Positions 25,777 through 38,500 of a DNA stretch of 64,000 bases are shown here, piece by piece. The DNA comes from Syncephalastrum monosporum B8922. Its lineage: Eukaryota; Mucoromycota; Mucoromycetes; Mucorales; Syncephalastraceae. The DNA lies in contig JNEN01001227.1 in NCBI GenBank assembly GCA_000697355.1, positions 620,001 to 684,000 on the forward strand, read 5' to 3'. The translations under genes were made by a program, and so were the position numbers. The notes below the pieces were generated by a model. That model was not told where the DNA came from, did not search any database, and saw only the letters and a program-made list of their open reading frames with translations. The stretch's first letter is position 1; each line of letters opens with the position of its first letter.

Positions 25777-27110
25777 CGTGGGTGTTGGGCTGTAAATAGA
25801 AGAAAAATGACAAAGGATACGTGATGTATGTTTGAATGCGATTCGGAGCGCTGTAATGTATTTAGACACATATATCGAATGGAATCCGTCTGACTTTGTA
25901 TTTTTTTTATCGTAGGAGACGAAACTTCAAACTTGCAACTTCTGACTCAAGTGTTATGCTTTGTTGATAGATTTTCATATGGAAGGCGCCCAGCTTATTA
26001 CAATGCTAAATAATAAGGAGTGGAAGTACTTGTGCTCACCTCCATCGGCAATTTGTCTCTGTCGACTACTGAGATCACTGTGGATATGGCAGAGACAGCT
26101 CGTAAAAGTAATCATCTTTATGACGCACCCTACAACTGCTCCTTGACCTACAGCGTCCGAGTGGAGTCGAATGCTTGCACTGTTTAAGGTGATCCTCGCG
26201 TTGCAGATCCCAGTGATACCAGTCGCTTCATGGAAAGCTCTCTCCGCAAGTCGTCCGCGCCTGAGCTGCTCGAGAAAGGCGGTAAGTACATGAAGCCGAC
26301 CGAAGACGTCTTGGCTGCCAGTATTCGTGTGCTTTTTGGACGTCCATCGAACGAACCTCTAGTGCGGTTATTCTTAGCGCGAAGTCTCTAATTATTATGT
26401 CTCTCTCTTCAACCAGCAGCCTAATTTCGGACCTGTTCCTTGTTCTTTTCACCCATAGTTGACGGTCGCAACGACTGCGGCTTCATTGAAAGTACATCAA
26501 GAGAAAGAGAAAAAACTCCTGGTTTTGATATTTTTCTAAGACCCTAAAACCAAGCATTCAATCTATTAAGGACGGATACCTCGCGGGGGACAAGGCCAAG
26601 TACAAATATAAGAAGCACAGCAGTCTCTATATTCTGATATAATAATGCATGTATCGAAAGTGCACACGCATAAGCAGGCATCTGACCCACTTCGATTTGG
26701 CTGCAGCCTACTTTAGTGAAAACCTCATCGAATTTGGTTCTAAATACCTGCTTAAACATCGATGGAGGAGTGATGACTAAAACTACTAGACTGCAATGGG
26801 ATGTATTGGCAAAAACGATTGTACTTTTATCTAACATTGAAAGGTTTGAAATATTGGATTATGCCTAAACATATTGCGACCTTGTACATCCCTAATTGCT
26901 AACTCTGACAATCCTGATGAATAACATTTTGTGCTCGATTGCTAACTATTATTTTTCTACTGTTATTATTTTGAGAATTATATTTATGCCTTCCTATGTA
27001 CGAGCGGATGGGAGCAGGTACTCTATTCATTGATCTCTATATCTTACAGCCAAGATAGCATATGCTTGGTGCAGCTTGCTTCGTGGTTCACTAGATGGTA
27101 AACAATCACG
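25777..27110. other. Intergenic region with a possible coding remnant
   Basis: Mostly AT-rich. At about 26200-26360 (plus) one frame reads DTSRFMESSLRKSSAPELLE and continues into a stop-containing stretch. It is reminiscent of an RPEL-type repeat (hydrophobic-x-x-Lys/Arg...Glu-Leu-x-Glu-Lys-Gly) but is too short to call. Confidence 0.3.
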
Positions 27111-28481
27111 TTACAATCCCAGTTCAAACCAAACCCACACTATTTCCGTACCAAAGCTCTTATCAGGGTCGCAGATACACTGGAGTTTGTCAATGACGCT
27201 CAGCTGCGTTGGACACGCTGTTGCGACGGAGAAAAAATAGCCCAGGTTTTCCATGAAATAGACCTCCTTTTTGTCCAAGAAAAGAGCGGCTGCGATTGTC
27301 TGTACAGGAGCATCACCCCATCTATAAGAACACAGAAATTTGATAGCCACCTGTGAGTTCCTGGTCTTTCACGGTCTTTCTTATCCATGTTACCTTTCGT
27401 AAAAGAAGCCGCCTGTTCTGTCCAGATAGGTAAAGAAACTGCGATACTCCTTGGAGCGCATAAAATCGAGCGACATGATCATAAAATTGTTCCAAAAGTG
27501 ACAGGTATTGTACTCGCCGCTATACTCGCCCTGAGTGGGATTCCGATTGTATACGAGGCCAGGATACATTGTGCGACTCGTTGGAAGTACGCTACTGTTG
27601 TGGGTTTGGATATAGGACTGGACCGTGTGCCACAAGCTCGGTATGGCATCCACGTTCTCGTGCATCGACATCGCAAAGGCTAACGTACTCTTTAGCCTTA
27701 AGCGCTCTTTCTAGTTACTCTTTTCTTATACATACCCATCTTTTTGTTGTTATTTCTCATGTATTGGAACGGGTCGCCATCCAAGTTGCACAAGTAGCGT
27801 GAACGCGGTTGGACTTTCCAGTAAAACTCGGCGTCTTGAAGTAAAGGATGGTCGGCAAGATAACCCACATTGTACCTGTCATAAGTTGCTCATAAGAAGG
27901 CTGAGCCACTTTGATAATCTACTCACTCACCGCGTCGCGCGTCGCCAAGCAAAACTGTCACCGTGGTACACGCCATGAACCATCTGATAGAGCATGCCTT
28001 CCTCTTGCTCTCGCTCATCGATCCACTCGGGCTCATACCAGTGCTCGTCTGGGATCTTTCCAAAGTAGACGGGCGCATCCGTCGCAGCACGCACCCATTC
28101 TTTGAAGGTAGGCGTCAAGGACTGTTCGCTGAGGATGACCCACGGGTAGCCCGCCTTGCTGTTGAATCGATCCTCGACATCGTACATGGTCGCCCGCAAG
28201 TCGTACATCTCGTCCTCTTGGACTAGGCTTACAAGCACGCCTCTCACGGTCGCTCTTGGGTGCAGGCTCCAATCGATATGAGCAGCATCATGGGCGTGAC
28301 GTTTGTGTGAGGTCTCTACAGGCGAGCTGCTATGCCAAGACGAGAGCACGACAAAGGTAGTGATAAAAAGGAGGGTGGCAATGCACACCAGTGCCTTGTG
28401 CTTGTGGAATGCATTTTTCTGCCGCATGTACCATGTGGTGGTGTCTTGGTGCCATGCTTTTCTGTACTTTTCACTCGACAT
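27111..28481 (-). CDS. KRE2/MNT1-family (GT15) alpha-1,2-mannosyltransferase-like protein
   Basis: Golgi type II membrane protein of the family that elongates O- and N-linked mannose chains from GDP-mannose. Read from ATG 28481 (MSSEKYRKAWHQDTTTWYMR) in several exons. A signal anchor is visible (ALVCIATLLFITTFVVLSSW). GT15 landmarks follow: [127 protein letters not shown] and the Cys-containing end CPTQLSVIDKLQCICDP. Three positions usually acidic in GT15 enzymes appear changed (see findings), so activity is doubtful. A longer in-frame start at 28562 exists but would put the anchor far from the N-terminus. Confidence 0.85.
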
Positions 28482-28739
28482 GATTGAGACGAGGAAGGAA
28501 AACAAAAGAAATGTTGCAAATATGTGTTCTTTATGCAGGAAGAGACACAAAGTGTGCGGCATTTATTGCCAGGTCAATATGTCCAAATGGGGCAGCAGAG
28601 TGGTATATCAATGGCTGTGCGTAGCTGCAAGTGGGCGAGGAGGGCCGTCGTCAGGGGGGAGTTGGGGTGGCTAGTGTTCGCAATAGGTGGTAAGAGCGAT
28701 CATGATAATATATATGAAAGAAGAGGGATGTCATTTTCG

Positions 28740-29489
28740 TTAGACGGTTGCGCTCTTTTGCTGTGCTTCCAGAGCTGAGACGTGCACTTCCATCGTGGAC
28801 AGGATATCATCCCAAGAAATGAAGATTTCTGACAGAGTGTTGATCTAGTTATACCATACCACCTTAGCATTTGGGTTACGGATTCATCTTGAAAGCTTAC
28901 CTGTGCATTGTAGTTATCCATTACGCGTGCCAGCCGTTGTGTCAACGCGTTCAATTCATGCGCCTGCTCGGTGTGCTTTGCTTCAAGGGGTGCCAGTTCC
29001 TGTCCCAGCTTTTCCACCGCTAAATACGAAGTTATTAAGTAAGACTATAAAAAGGAAGACAAACACATTTCCTTTCGCCGCTACCTTCAAACTCGGTCCC
29101 ACTCATGACGTGCTCGAGCGACTTGACTTGCTTAATTTCGGAGGCGTACTTTTCGAGGTCGTCATATGCAGCCATGATGAGCTCCAACTTCGTGTCAGGT
29201 GTCAGAATCTCGCGTTCCAGTGCTAAGCTCGACTCGGCCGGGTTCAACACTTTGGCATGGGTCTCATCTAAAACGCATTGGGTTTGAGTAACGTGATGAC
29301 AGAGAAAGCAAAGAGATTACATTTGTCGATGAAGTCGTGGATGGTCTTGTTGTTGCGGTAGAGCGTGTGCAGTTCTTTCTGCAGACGTTCAAGACGCTGC
29401 AAGACAGTCGCATTGGTGTCGTGCTGATCTGTGCCTGTGACAACATGCTCTAAATGGCGTAGACGAGACTCGAATCCATACTGGTCCAT
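28740..29489 (-). CDS. Dynactin p24 subunit (DCTN3-like)
   Basis: Small coiled-coil subunit of the dynactin shoulder, which tethers p150 to the Arp1 filament for dynein transport. Read from ATG 29489 (MDQYGFESRLRHLEHVVTG) in four or five short exons to the stop at 28740. Conserved pattern: RLRHLEHVV...VLQRLERLQKEL, then KLELIMAAYDDLEKYASEI, VEKLGQELAPLEAKHTEQ, HELNALTQRLARVMDNYNAQ, and the end EIFISWDDILSTMEVHVSAL. About 190 residues, almost all heptad-like. The N-terminal LEARV/LRHLE block and the LI..YD.LE..  block are the p24 features. The gene diverges from the TONSL gene with about 135 bp between ATGs. Confidence 0.8.
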
Positions 29490-29625
29490 CGTATGCGTCT
29501 GTTTATAGAGAAGAGGGAGGGAGAGAAAGAGGCAGAGGAGTTCAGAATAAGAAATATAAAAGATGATATAAAAGTGCAGGAACTCGCTTAATTGTTGTTA
29601 TTATCATTTTTATGATCGCCGCAGC

Positions 29626-32600
29626 ATGAAGACGACGGTGTACGCGATTGGCATTTCGACCACGACCGCTGTCAAAAAAGAACTAAAGAAAGAACGCGAG
29701 ACGTATGCCAAACTGAAAAAGGCGGGCGGCAGCAAGACCCAGCGTCTCAAAAGCGCCTTCAAGATTCTTGAGTTGACCTTGGCATGGTGTGAAGAACTCG
29801 ACGAGTCTGAAGTCGTTGAAGACGTCGATCTCGACGAATCGTCCAAAAGCCTGAAACGAGCTCTGGAACGCGCAAATAACTATACGCCTATGCTTGCTCG
29901 GCCTGCGTTCAGGGATAGTACCTTGCCCACAGAGTAAGCTTCAGTATTCAGATTGAAGGGATGAATATTTACTTCCATCTCAGGTGCCTCGAGACACTCA
30001 TCGCTGGCTATCAACGGTAGGCCGTACACCTCACCATGTGCTTCATCTAAGTGAAGATATAGGCTTGAGATGTATGCTGAAGCATTGGTCGCAAGTGAGT
30101 CGCTTGTCGAATGGGAGCGCAAGCGAAACGACAAGGTCGACTTGCAATCTGCCCTTCGCCAGATTGCAAACCTCTATTTCCAAAGAGGGTATGTGTAGTC
30201 ATTGTTTCCAAGCAACGTTTTGGCTCATAGTATCCCGCAGTCAATCCTCGCAAGCCAAAGCGAACGATTTCGCCCGTGCCATGATTTACTATGAAGAAGA
30301 AAGTACCATCTTACGCGACATGAACGGTAAACACATCTTTGCTTTCTTTCGCTATAAGACGCTCATGTGAATCGCAGCGAGCGACTTTGATGAGCCCACA
30401 ACGCTTGACGAGCTCCATCAGTCCTCCCAGTTCAATTTGGGCTGCATGCTCGGCAGGACGGGGCAATACAAAGAGGCCGAACAGTTCCTCTATGCGGCCA
30501 AGGTGCGCGCCAAAGCGCTCAAGGACATGGCCAAGCTCAAGGACGCCATCCTTGAAATGGCTGACATTTACCGACGCCAGCGCACCTGGGACAAGGTCCT
30601 CGGCGAGCAAAAGAAGGAGCTGCGTATTATTGAAAAGTACCCCGATTCGTTCAAGGACGATCGTGTGCCTTGTCTCTCCGAAATGGGTAAGAGTACGCAG
30701 ACTTGCTGCAAGAACGTTCTGTACTCACATCCTGCGCTAGCCAAGACGTACTTTCTACTGGAAGATTACAGCGAGTGCCTTAACGTCTGCAACCAAATCA
30801 CTGGCAAGCCATTATCCGCGGGTATGCGAAAACATACTGATCCTTTTTTCTTTTCTCCTCTGATAGTCTGCGAAGAGGAAGGCGATCCATCAGGGGTACA
30901 TGGCAAGCAAAGTAGACCGCTGAAATTTTACTAACCACTATAAAAAAGGAATCTCTCGCACACGCCTTCGTCAAGTTGATTGCCAAGAAACGCGAAGTCG
31001 AAGCTCTGCCCGATCGACAGGACCTGAGCACCATTTTTGAGCGCGCCTACAACCACTACACGTCCGGTAAGTGTCCAAACAGCTACGCACTGGGCAGGGT
31101 CAATTAACTTCCAGCTATAGCAAAAATACTGCGTGAGCTGGGCCTGTATCACACTGCATTCACTGCGGTGCTCAAGGCCGATTCAGCTGCGTGTAGTCAA
31201 GCTGAAGCGCGGCAGCAAATGTCCGTCTTTCGGATTCGATTGATGCACCTGAAGGCAGATATCTGGTGGGACATGCGAACCGCGGTGAGTAGCACATACA
31301 GAGAGATCTTGACTGCATCTGCAGAGATTGACCTGTTTGTATAGCAATATCTGGAATACAAAAAGCTCAATGAGTACATCATCCGGTTGTCTGAAGAGGT
31401 CTATGATAAGGAAGAGGCCGAGATGTACGCCCAGTGGATCCTGGCATATCGAAGGCTCATCAAGGCAGCTTACTACTTTGACATGAAAGAAGACCATCAA
31501 GCCTACAAGGAGACCTTTCGCATGGCCGAGAGAGAATATAAGGATCTGCGACCTGCGTACGAGCGCATGGACGTAGACGAGTGGAATGAGGAAGAAGAAG
31601 CAATGCTGGTCGAGGATGATCCGTTTGACAAGGCAGAAGTGTCAACTATGGTAAGCGTCAGAGGAGACGAGGAGGGATGACGCTTGCTTATTTCTCTCTA
31701 GGTATTTCGCGTTCTTTTTGGTGTGGATGGCCGCGATGAGACGCTCGAAATCAGCAGTGATAACCCTCTGGTAAAAGGACAATGGCTTATGGAGCGTGTC
31801 CAGGAGCTGGCCTGGAGTCACTTCGGCATCAAGGTATGGAGAGCCATACAAAAAGGATTGTACTGGATGCTCACGTGATTGCATCAGCCTTTGAATATAG
31901 ATGTATCCATCAGTGCGATACCAGTGAACCCGGATGATTTCATCCTCGCCGTGCTTCCAAATGCCAAGCAACTTTTCCGTGCTCGCTGCTTGGGTAAGCC
32001 AAAAAAAGAAAAAGAAAAAAAATGCGAACAGGACAAGAAAGGAAACTTATAGACTCGTAGGTATTGATTATCAATCCTACGCTGAACAGTACCAACAGGC
32101 CTGTAAAATTCTTCAACGAGAATTGAATGGTACAATCCTTGAAGCACTTGAAGGCCAAAGCCTCGGCAAGCTCTCTCTCGTGGGTCTCGGTAAAACATCC
32201 GTATTATACAGAGAAAAGAAAAAAGCTTTATTGACTCTATCCATCTGCTTAGCCTTGGACAGCAACGATATCCCAATCGTGATTCACCTTCTCAGGCGAT
32301 CGCCTCCATTAAGCGAACTCGACCTATCCGCCAATCTCCTTCGTAAGACCGTTGATCTTGGCTCCTTCACTCTTCTTTGCTGACCCGCACCGAAACACAC
32401 TACTTTCTTTAGGCGACTCGGACGTGCTCTCCCTTTTCACCCATGTCCCGCTCCCAGCACGTCTCTGGCTTCACAGTAACCGGCTGACGTCCCAGTGCCT
32501 GGACCACCTATTCATGTGTGAACTAGGCCAGCTCCAGGAACTTGGACTTGCCTACAACCCCCTCGGTCCTGATACCCCGCGTCGCCTGATCAACATGCTC

Positions 32601-32790
32601 GCGACCAGTCCTCATCTTAAGCGAGTCACGTTCGATGGTGGCATGATTACGGGTGATGATCCAGCTTCGCTTGCCGAGCTTCGAGAAAAAGGTACAATGT
32701 TACATTGACACACCATGAATACTGATTTTCATTTTTCTAGCTGCGCAAGCTCATGTATCTTTGGTCTGCAATGAGCTTTCTGCGTTGTAA
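29626..32790 (+). CDS. TONSL: Tonsoku/TONSL-like TPR-LRR genome-maintenance protein
   Basis: In animals TONSL with MMS22L loads RAD51 at broken forks and reads newly made histone H4. Plants have the related TONSOKU. Many short exons run from ATG 29626 (exon 1 to 29933) to the stop at 32788-32790. The N-terminal half is tetratricopeptide-like helical repeats (SSQFNLGCMLGRTGQYKEAE, AKTYFLLEDYSECLNVCNQI, LRELGLYHTAFTAVLKADSA). An acidic linker (WNEEEEAMLVEDDPFD) leads to a ubiquitin-like segment (FRVLFGVDGRDETLEIS). Next comes YAEQYQQACKILQ, then LEGQSLGKLSLVGLALDSND, matching the TONSL order into leucine-rich repeats: LSELDLSANLLRDSD, ARLWLHSNRLTSQC, LQELGLAYNPLGPD. No ankyrin repeats lie between the TPR and ubiquitin-like parts, unlike animal TONSL and like plant TONSOKU. 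The family call rests on domain order and remembered signatures. Confidence 0.75.
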
Positions 32791-34390
32791 ATACATCTTA
32801 AACTATGGTAAACAAACGCACTGCAACATACTCCCATCAATATCACGTACATAGCTTTTATTTTGAGGCCACTGGTGTATAAACCCTTACTTTCCAAATC
32901 TGTATATAAACGAAACTAAAAACATCATACTCTCATATCTGTAACCCTAAAATACTAGACGTTAGATTCGCTGTAGCAATTTACAGCTGTCTACATACGC
33001 AAGCATTCCCCAGGATTCTACATATCCATGTCTGCAGGGAACAAAAGCTATATAGGGAGGCTTCCTTAGTTGTTTTATCTCACGCGTGCTGTTCGACTCA
33101 TTGTATGTCAATATAGGTACGACTGAGGCGAGTGTGCAAGGACCTGTAAATGCATGTGCGACTGAGACAAAATTTTCGAAGCGTGAGTTTTGGGCATATG
33201 CAGACGGTTACCATCTATTTAGGACTTTATGTGGGACAGACCTACGTGGGACAGGCTGTCAGCGATCAATTACACCCTCAAAATATACGAGAGACAGATG
33301 ACACGCGGTAAAACGAAAGTTTGAGAAAGAGTGCATGTATGCGGCAGAGTATCTTTTCTATAGGATGGATTTGCAATAATAACGTTTGTTTGTTTACATA
33401 TTTGCCACCGCCAATGGTAACGGCGTTTCCCCAACCGACGATGCGACGACACGCAATGATGAGGCGACGACAGCGGAAAGCTTTGATGTCTCTCAAAATC
33501 AAAGTAGCATCAGAGCTTTATAACATATGATAAACCTCATATTATTATCATTTAGTTCCAAAATTACACAGCTGTGTATATAGGTTCCTGTGGGTATGTC
33601 TGTTGTGAGTCTACATGTACACGCCTATACATGTATATCGATACAAAATAAAAACCGTTAAGAGGTGCCGGTTTTCGAATCAATCAGAACATATCTGCAT
33701 CTGCATCTGCACCCAGACAAGAAGAGGCAAGGGTGATTAGAAATAGCAAGAATCCTCGTCTGTGTTGCAGAATGGGAATGAATACAAATTTTGCCACCTT
33801 CAAAAGGCTAATGGGACCTGCGTACCCTGCCGGATAATGTACGCCATAATCGCATCGCACATTTTAGGTGCATATATGCTTTTTTGCCTTATTTCATTAG
33901 GATGGCAACCTCACGTGAGGTCGCGTTCCTCTCTCTACTGTGATGGTGTTTGACTTTCGCCTAGACGCCGATGCAATCATAGGCAAGTAGGGGAGATCCC
34001 TATGCCTAGGGAAAAAGAAGAAAAGAAAAATCCTTAAAAAAAAGGGGGCCCGGACTCGACAAAAAGAAGCGACAAAATGAAGGCCCCTTCGTTTATCAGG
34101 AGATCATGACCATAATACCAGCCAAGCAAACCAAAAAACATATAACAAAGGGAAAACGCGCGACCTGGTCTCCTCCCCCTATTAAACCATTCCTGAACTT
34201 ACGTGCGGTGCATTCGTATCACGGACGAGCAAAAGAAACACCTCTAAGAGTGTTCCTTTTCGACCTGCCATTGATTTATGAAAAATGAAAACAAATTGCG
34301 TTCCCTTTAAATAAAGTATATTTTGCCATTTTTCCTTTTCTTTCTTCCCTTTTTCATTACGTCCTTCTTTCTCGTCAATATACTTTTATC
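32791..34390. other. Intergenic region, no gene seen
   Basis: 1.6 kb of AT-rich DNA with only short unrelated frames. The final 100 bases (TTAAATAAAGTATATTTT at 34306-34323, then a CT-rich run) look like the CotH promoter. Confidence 0.5.
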
Positions 34391-36465
34391 ATGAAAGGAT
34401 CGTACAGATTGATCGCGCTCAGCGTGCTCGCAGCATATGCCCATGGCGCCATGTTTAAAGTGGTTGCGCCTGGCACGAAAGGCAACGTCCAGGTCTCCGT
34501 CGGTGGCCACCTTACCTCTCTGACTGCCCCCGATGGCGATATACCCTACTACACTGGTGAAGCGTCAGCGAGCTCAGGCGACAAGTACAAGGTTTCATAA
34601 TCCATTTGTCGCTCATATTTCCATTGTTATATTCATCCTTAACGAGTAGTATGTCGTGGATGGGAAAGAGGAAGGCTTTGAACGTACTTTGCAGGGCGAT
34701 GGTACCCGCAACGATATTTGGAACCGACCGGTGACTTATGCCAATCTGCCTGATATGGGTCATCCTATTGAAAACGTATGCTTCATTTTGGTTTTTTTTT
34801 TTTTTTACTCCTGATCGGGGGATAGGGCATGTTTGGCATGAGTAATCCCCTTACTGACCTTGTGTGATTAGTCCGAGTGGACACGCGGCGGCACCAAGGA
34901 TCCCATCTGGGACGACAACTATATACCTTCCATTTTCATAACTGGTAACGCAGCCGACCTCAAGACGCTGGTTGAGAAGGTCCCCAAGAAGACGCAGCTG
35001 GTCAAATTCACCATCATTGGTCCTGACAACGTACAGACAGTCGAGGTAAATTCATTGTTTTTCTTTGTGAAGATACAGCCTACTAAGACCGTGCTCCCAT
35101 GTGTATATAGAATGTTCAATTTGGCATCCATGGTGCAGGCAAGAAACACAACAATGCCAAGCAGAGTTGGCAGTGGTCGCTTCCCGAGGGGAAATACGTT
35201 GCCAACCGCAACTGGTTCAAGATTCGACACATGGAAGAGGACCCAACCCAGATGCGCGAAAAGCTGTATAGCGATCTCTTGTATGCGGTGGGTGCACCTG
35301 CCAACCGAGCCAACATGGTGCGTTTCTTCATCAACGGCGAAGGGTATGGCACATTCAACATGCTCGACGACGTAGCCGAGTATTCCTACATCCGCGCCGT
35401 GTTCTACAACGGCAAGCCGCCGAGCCCAATGGGTCCCCTCTATGATGGAGCGTCCGGGGCCGACTTTGCGTACTCGGACGACAACGATCACTACAGCGCG
35501 TGGATCCCGAACAAGGAAAGCCCCCGAGACCAGCTCGCGATCAAGCCCCTGACCGAGACGCTCAATAAGACCAACATGAAAGACGACGCACAGGTGGCGG
35601 CGCTGGGCAAGCAGTTTGCGATCGATCCATTCTTGCGATTCATGGTGATTGAGTACCTGACCGCCGACTGGGATGGTTACTGGATGCAGCAGACCAACGA
35701 CGGCGCGTACTACGACCCGACAGAAAAGATATGGTATTACCTCGGCCAAGATTATGACGCGACATTTGGTGTCAACCTCGCAGAGCCTGAGGCTCGAGAC
35801 TTTGTCCATGTGTCCTACAAGGAATTCCCGAAGCGCTACCCTAAAGCGGTCATGATCAACCGGCTTCTCGAAAACGACAGAACGCGTGCCAAGTTTGAAA
35901 CCTATCTCAAGGACACTGTGTCCAAACTTTTCAACAATGAGACGCTCACGTCGCGGGTGCTGGCCTACCACGAATTTGTCGAGCCCGATCTGGAGTGGGA
36001 CCGCAGCCTGGTGCAGCGTTCGCCGGGTATCAACTTTGGTTGGACGTTTGCACAAACCTCGGAGAACCTTTGGCGCGGCGTCTCGGCGCCTAACGAAAAT
36101 GGCGGGGGCGCCGATTGGGGGCTTGTTGAATGGTACGTTTTTCTTTTCTGTATATTTTATGATACGGCTATCCATTCCTGACATACCCTCTCCGTTTTGT
36201 TTTCTCTGTTAATGATAGGATCGCTGCTAAGGCACAGGCTGTTATACAAGAATTTGATCTCCAGATTACGAAGCCAACAACTGGAACGGGGGGCACCACA
36301 GGCAACATAATTGATGTGGATGCGCTGAACAGGGACCAGGGTGTCTCACCTGCCAAGAGCGTAGATGCACAGCAGGAAAGTCTCATGATGCAAACGACGT
36401 CGGGTGCAGGTCGCTCTCTCCCCAGTTTGGTTGTGTTTGCATTTGCAGCCGTCTTCTTTTTGTAA
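34391..36465 (+). CDS. cotH: CotH-family secreted, probably GPI-anchored surface protein
   Basis: CotH proteins are kinase-fold proteins named after the Bacillus spore-coat kinase and are expanded at the cell surface of Mucorales, where some act as adhesins. Exons: 34391-34591, 34650-34775, 34872-35045, 35111-36132, 36219-36465, all in phase, about 589 residues. The N-terminus (MKGSYRLIALSVLAAYAHGA) is a signal peptide. The CotH domain shows WFKIRHMEEDPTQMREKLYS, ANMVRFFINGEGYGTFNMLD, FMVIEYLTADWDGYWMQQTN followed by DGAYYDP, and WYYLGQDYDATFGVN. YYLGQDYDATFG holds the DxD-like site proposed to bind metal and nucleotide. The C-terminus is Thr/Gly/Ser-rich and ends with a hydrophobic tail after SGAGRSLPS, a GPI signal pattern. 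Whether it is enzymatic or adhesive cannot be told here. Confidence 0.93.
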
Positions 36466-37803
36466 TCGTAACTGATTATCTAGATATAATATACCCAGCC
36501 CTTGATATGATTCAAATTAAAAAGTAATGAGGCACACAGTTATTTTTTAGATGAATTAGCTGCGTGCACGGACGTTTCCGGTTATGAAAAGTACAGGAAT
36601 AAAACATGGAGCTTAAAGAAAATCTGTACGACTCAGTGTGTAACAAGCTACCAAGCTCTGGTAATATCTGAGCCAAACGCCATTGAAAAGAGTCAATAGA
36701 GTTAAAGAAATGATTTACGCGAGGACAGTTTTCACGCAAGACACGCGACCCCCATCTTCTGCACGTGTGCAGAGGGAGTGCCAGCGAATTGTTATCTCTC
36801 GCCGTCATATGATGTATTGTAGTACCACTAGGGAATGCGTAGTCATTGACTCATTTGCACGGCTGGACAGAGAAAAAATATATACGTAGCTTTGTAGCGG
36901 ACCTACTCATCACCCGATGTGTACTCTATACGCTGGCGTTTGATTAGCTCATTGTATTTCATATTCAACACGTTGGGTGAAGGTCATCCTAATGGAGTTG
37001 CACGTGGTATTCGCCACAGCAATATGCGCAATCCTTCAATTACTCTCGAGGTGACAAGCCGGGTAAAACAGTCCGTACTGCTTACCCTTGGTTATAACGA
37101 TATCACCTTGTCAAATGGGTTAATAAGCGCCTTGGAAAGCATACCAATGTACAAGACCGTAGGGTCTTGATAGTGTGCCGCAACCTGATTGACAAGAGTC
37201 GATAAGATCAAGGCAGATAGTGTAAGATGTATCGTCATACGGAGGAGGCAGTTTGCAATATCACTTTCCATGATGTTCATTCGAACCACCAGGATCTGGA
37301 GGGTAGCATCGACATCCGACTTGCCGCTGCCACAACCCAACGTCAACCGGTCTCGATGGCCCAGGGGAAATTTCAGGCGAATTGGACGTGGTGCCCTTAG
37401 ATTTTTGACAAAGATAACTCGCGCATATAACAAAGTTGTGTGTTGTATGCGCATCCGAGAATCATGCGCGCAAATTGTCAGCTCAGGATAACATCTGCGA
37501 GAGAAACTCAGTTTCCAGATGCGTAAAACTTCATAAGAACTCATAACGATCTTCTCCAAAAGATCACATTTTAAAAACGATTCGCTGTCAATACAGCTTC
37601 TAACGTGTTAAAGAACTGGGGAAGAAGAGAGAAATAAAGGCGGCTGTTCGTTCAAGCTTATTTCTGCAGCCCCTATATATGTAGTTGTGTGATGCAGCGC
37701 ACGTCCTACTATTTTCAGATATGCTCGGGAGAGAGTGCTCGATCCATGGGGTTACGGTTTTCCTTCTTTTTCTTCTCATGTGGGGGCGGGAGACGCGGAA
37801 GGT

Positions 37804-37824
37804 GACACACACACACACACACGG
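37804..37824. repeat. (CA)n microsatellite
   Basis: About ten uninterrupted CA units. Confidence 0.9.
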
Positions 37825-38500
37825 AAAATCACTGTTCTTCTTATGTTCCTGGGAATGAAGAACGGGTGGATTGGGAGAGTATGGAAAAGACAATGGAGAG
37901 TCCCGCTTCTTGGCAAAATAAGACGTGTCAGGAGAGAGACGTCATGGATGGGTTGTAATGACCTAATCCGAACCGCTATGCCTTTTACTGCTCCCTTTTT
38001 CTTTGTACAATCACCATGTCTGTCACGATCCCAGCACGGGTCCTGGGCCTTAAAAGTTGGATTTATGGCTCGTCTTTTTAATGGCAAACGCAAATGAAAT
38101 AATGAAATGATAAATACGCTCGGGGCCGACCGGCTGCATTCAAAAATCAGAAATAGAGATAGAAATAGAAATAGAATGGTAATACTGATAGTGATAGCAA
38201 TAATTGGAGACATCTCATGTAGTGTTTATGTATGCCTTGCGTGTGTGTGTGTGTGCCTTGATGAGAAAAAAAAAAAACAAAAAGGAACTAAACCTGGGCA
38301 GGCAGCTCCGGAGAGTGTAGCACCAAAGCAGCACATACTGTAGAAGGAATAGAGAAAAAGCGAGAGAAAGAGAGCGGGTGCCCATGATCACAGGATACAG
38401 TTATCTTATGTGCATCTATCGTAGCCAAATAACACAAATGCGTGAGTATATGTGAGTGCCCGGCTCGCTTTGAACTGGACTGCGGTGCTGCGGGTGGGGG

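Noticed and set aside
34919..36184. 421-codon open frame on the minus strand
   Set aside because: Antisense shadow of the CotH gene. No recognisable protein features.
37092..37559. 155-codon minus-strand frame with a hydrophobic end
   Set aside because: No homology recognised, odd composition, no splice-consistent extension. Most likely a chance frame.
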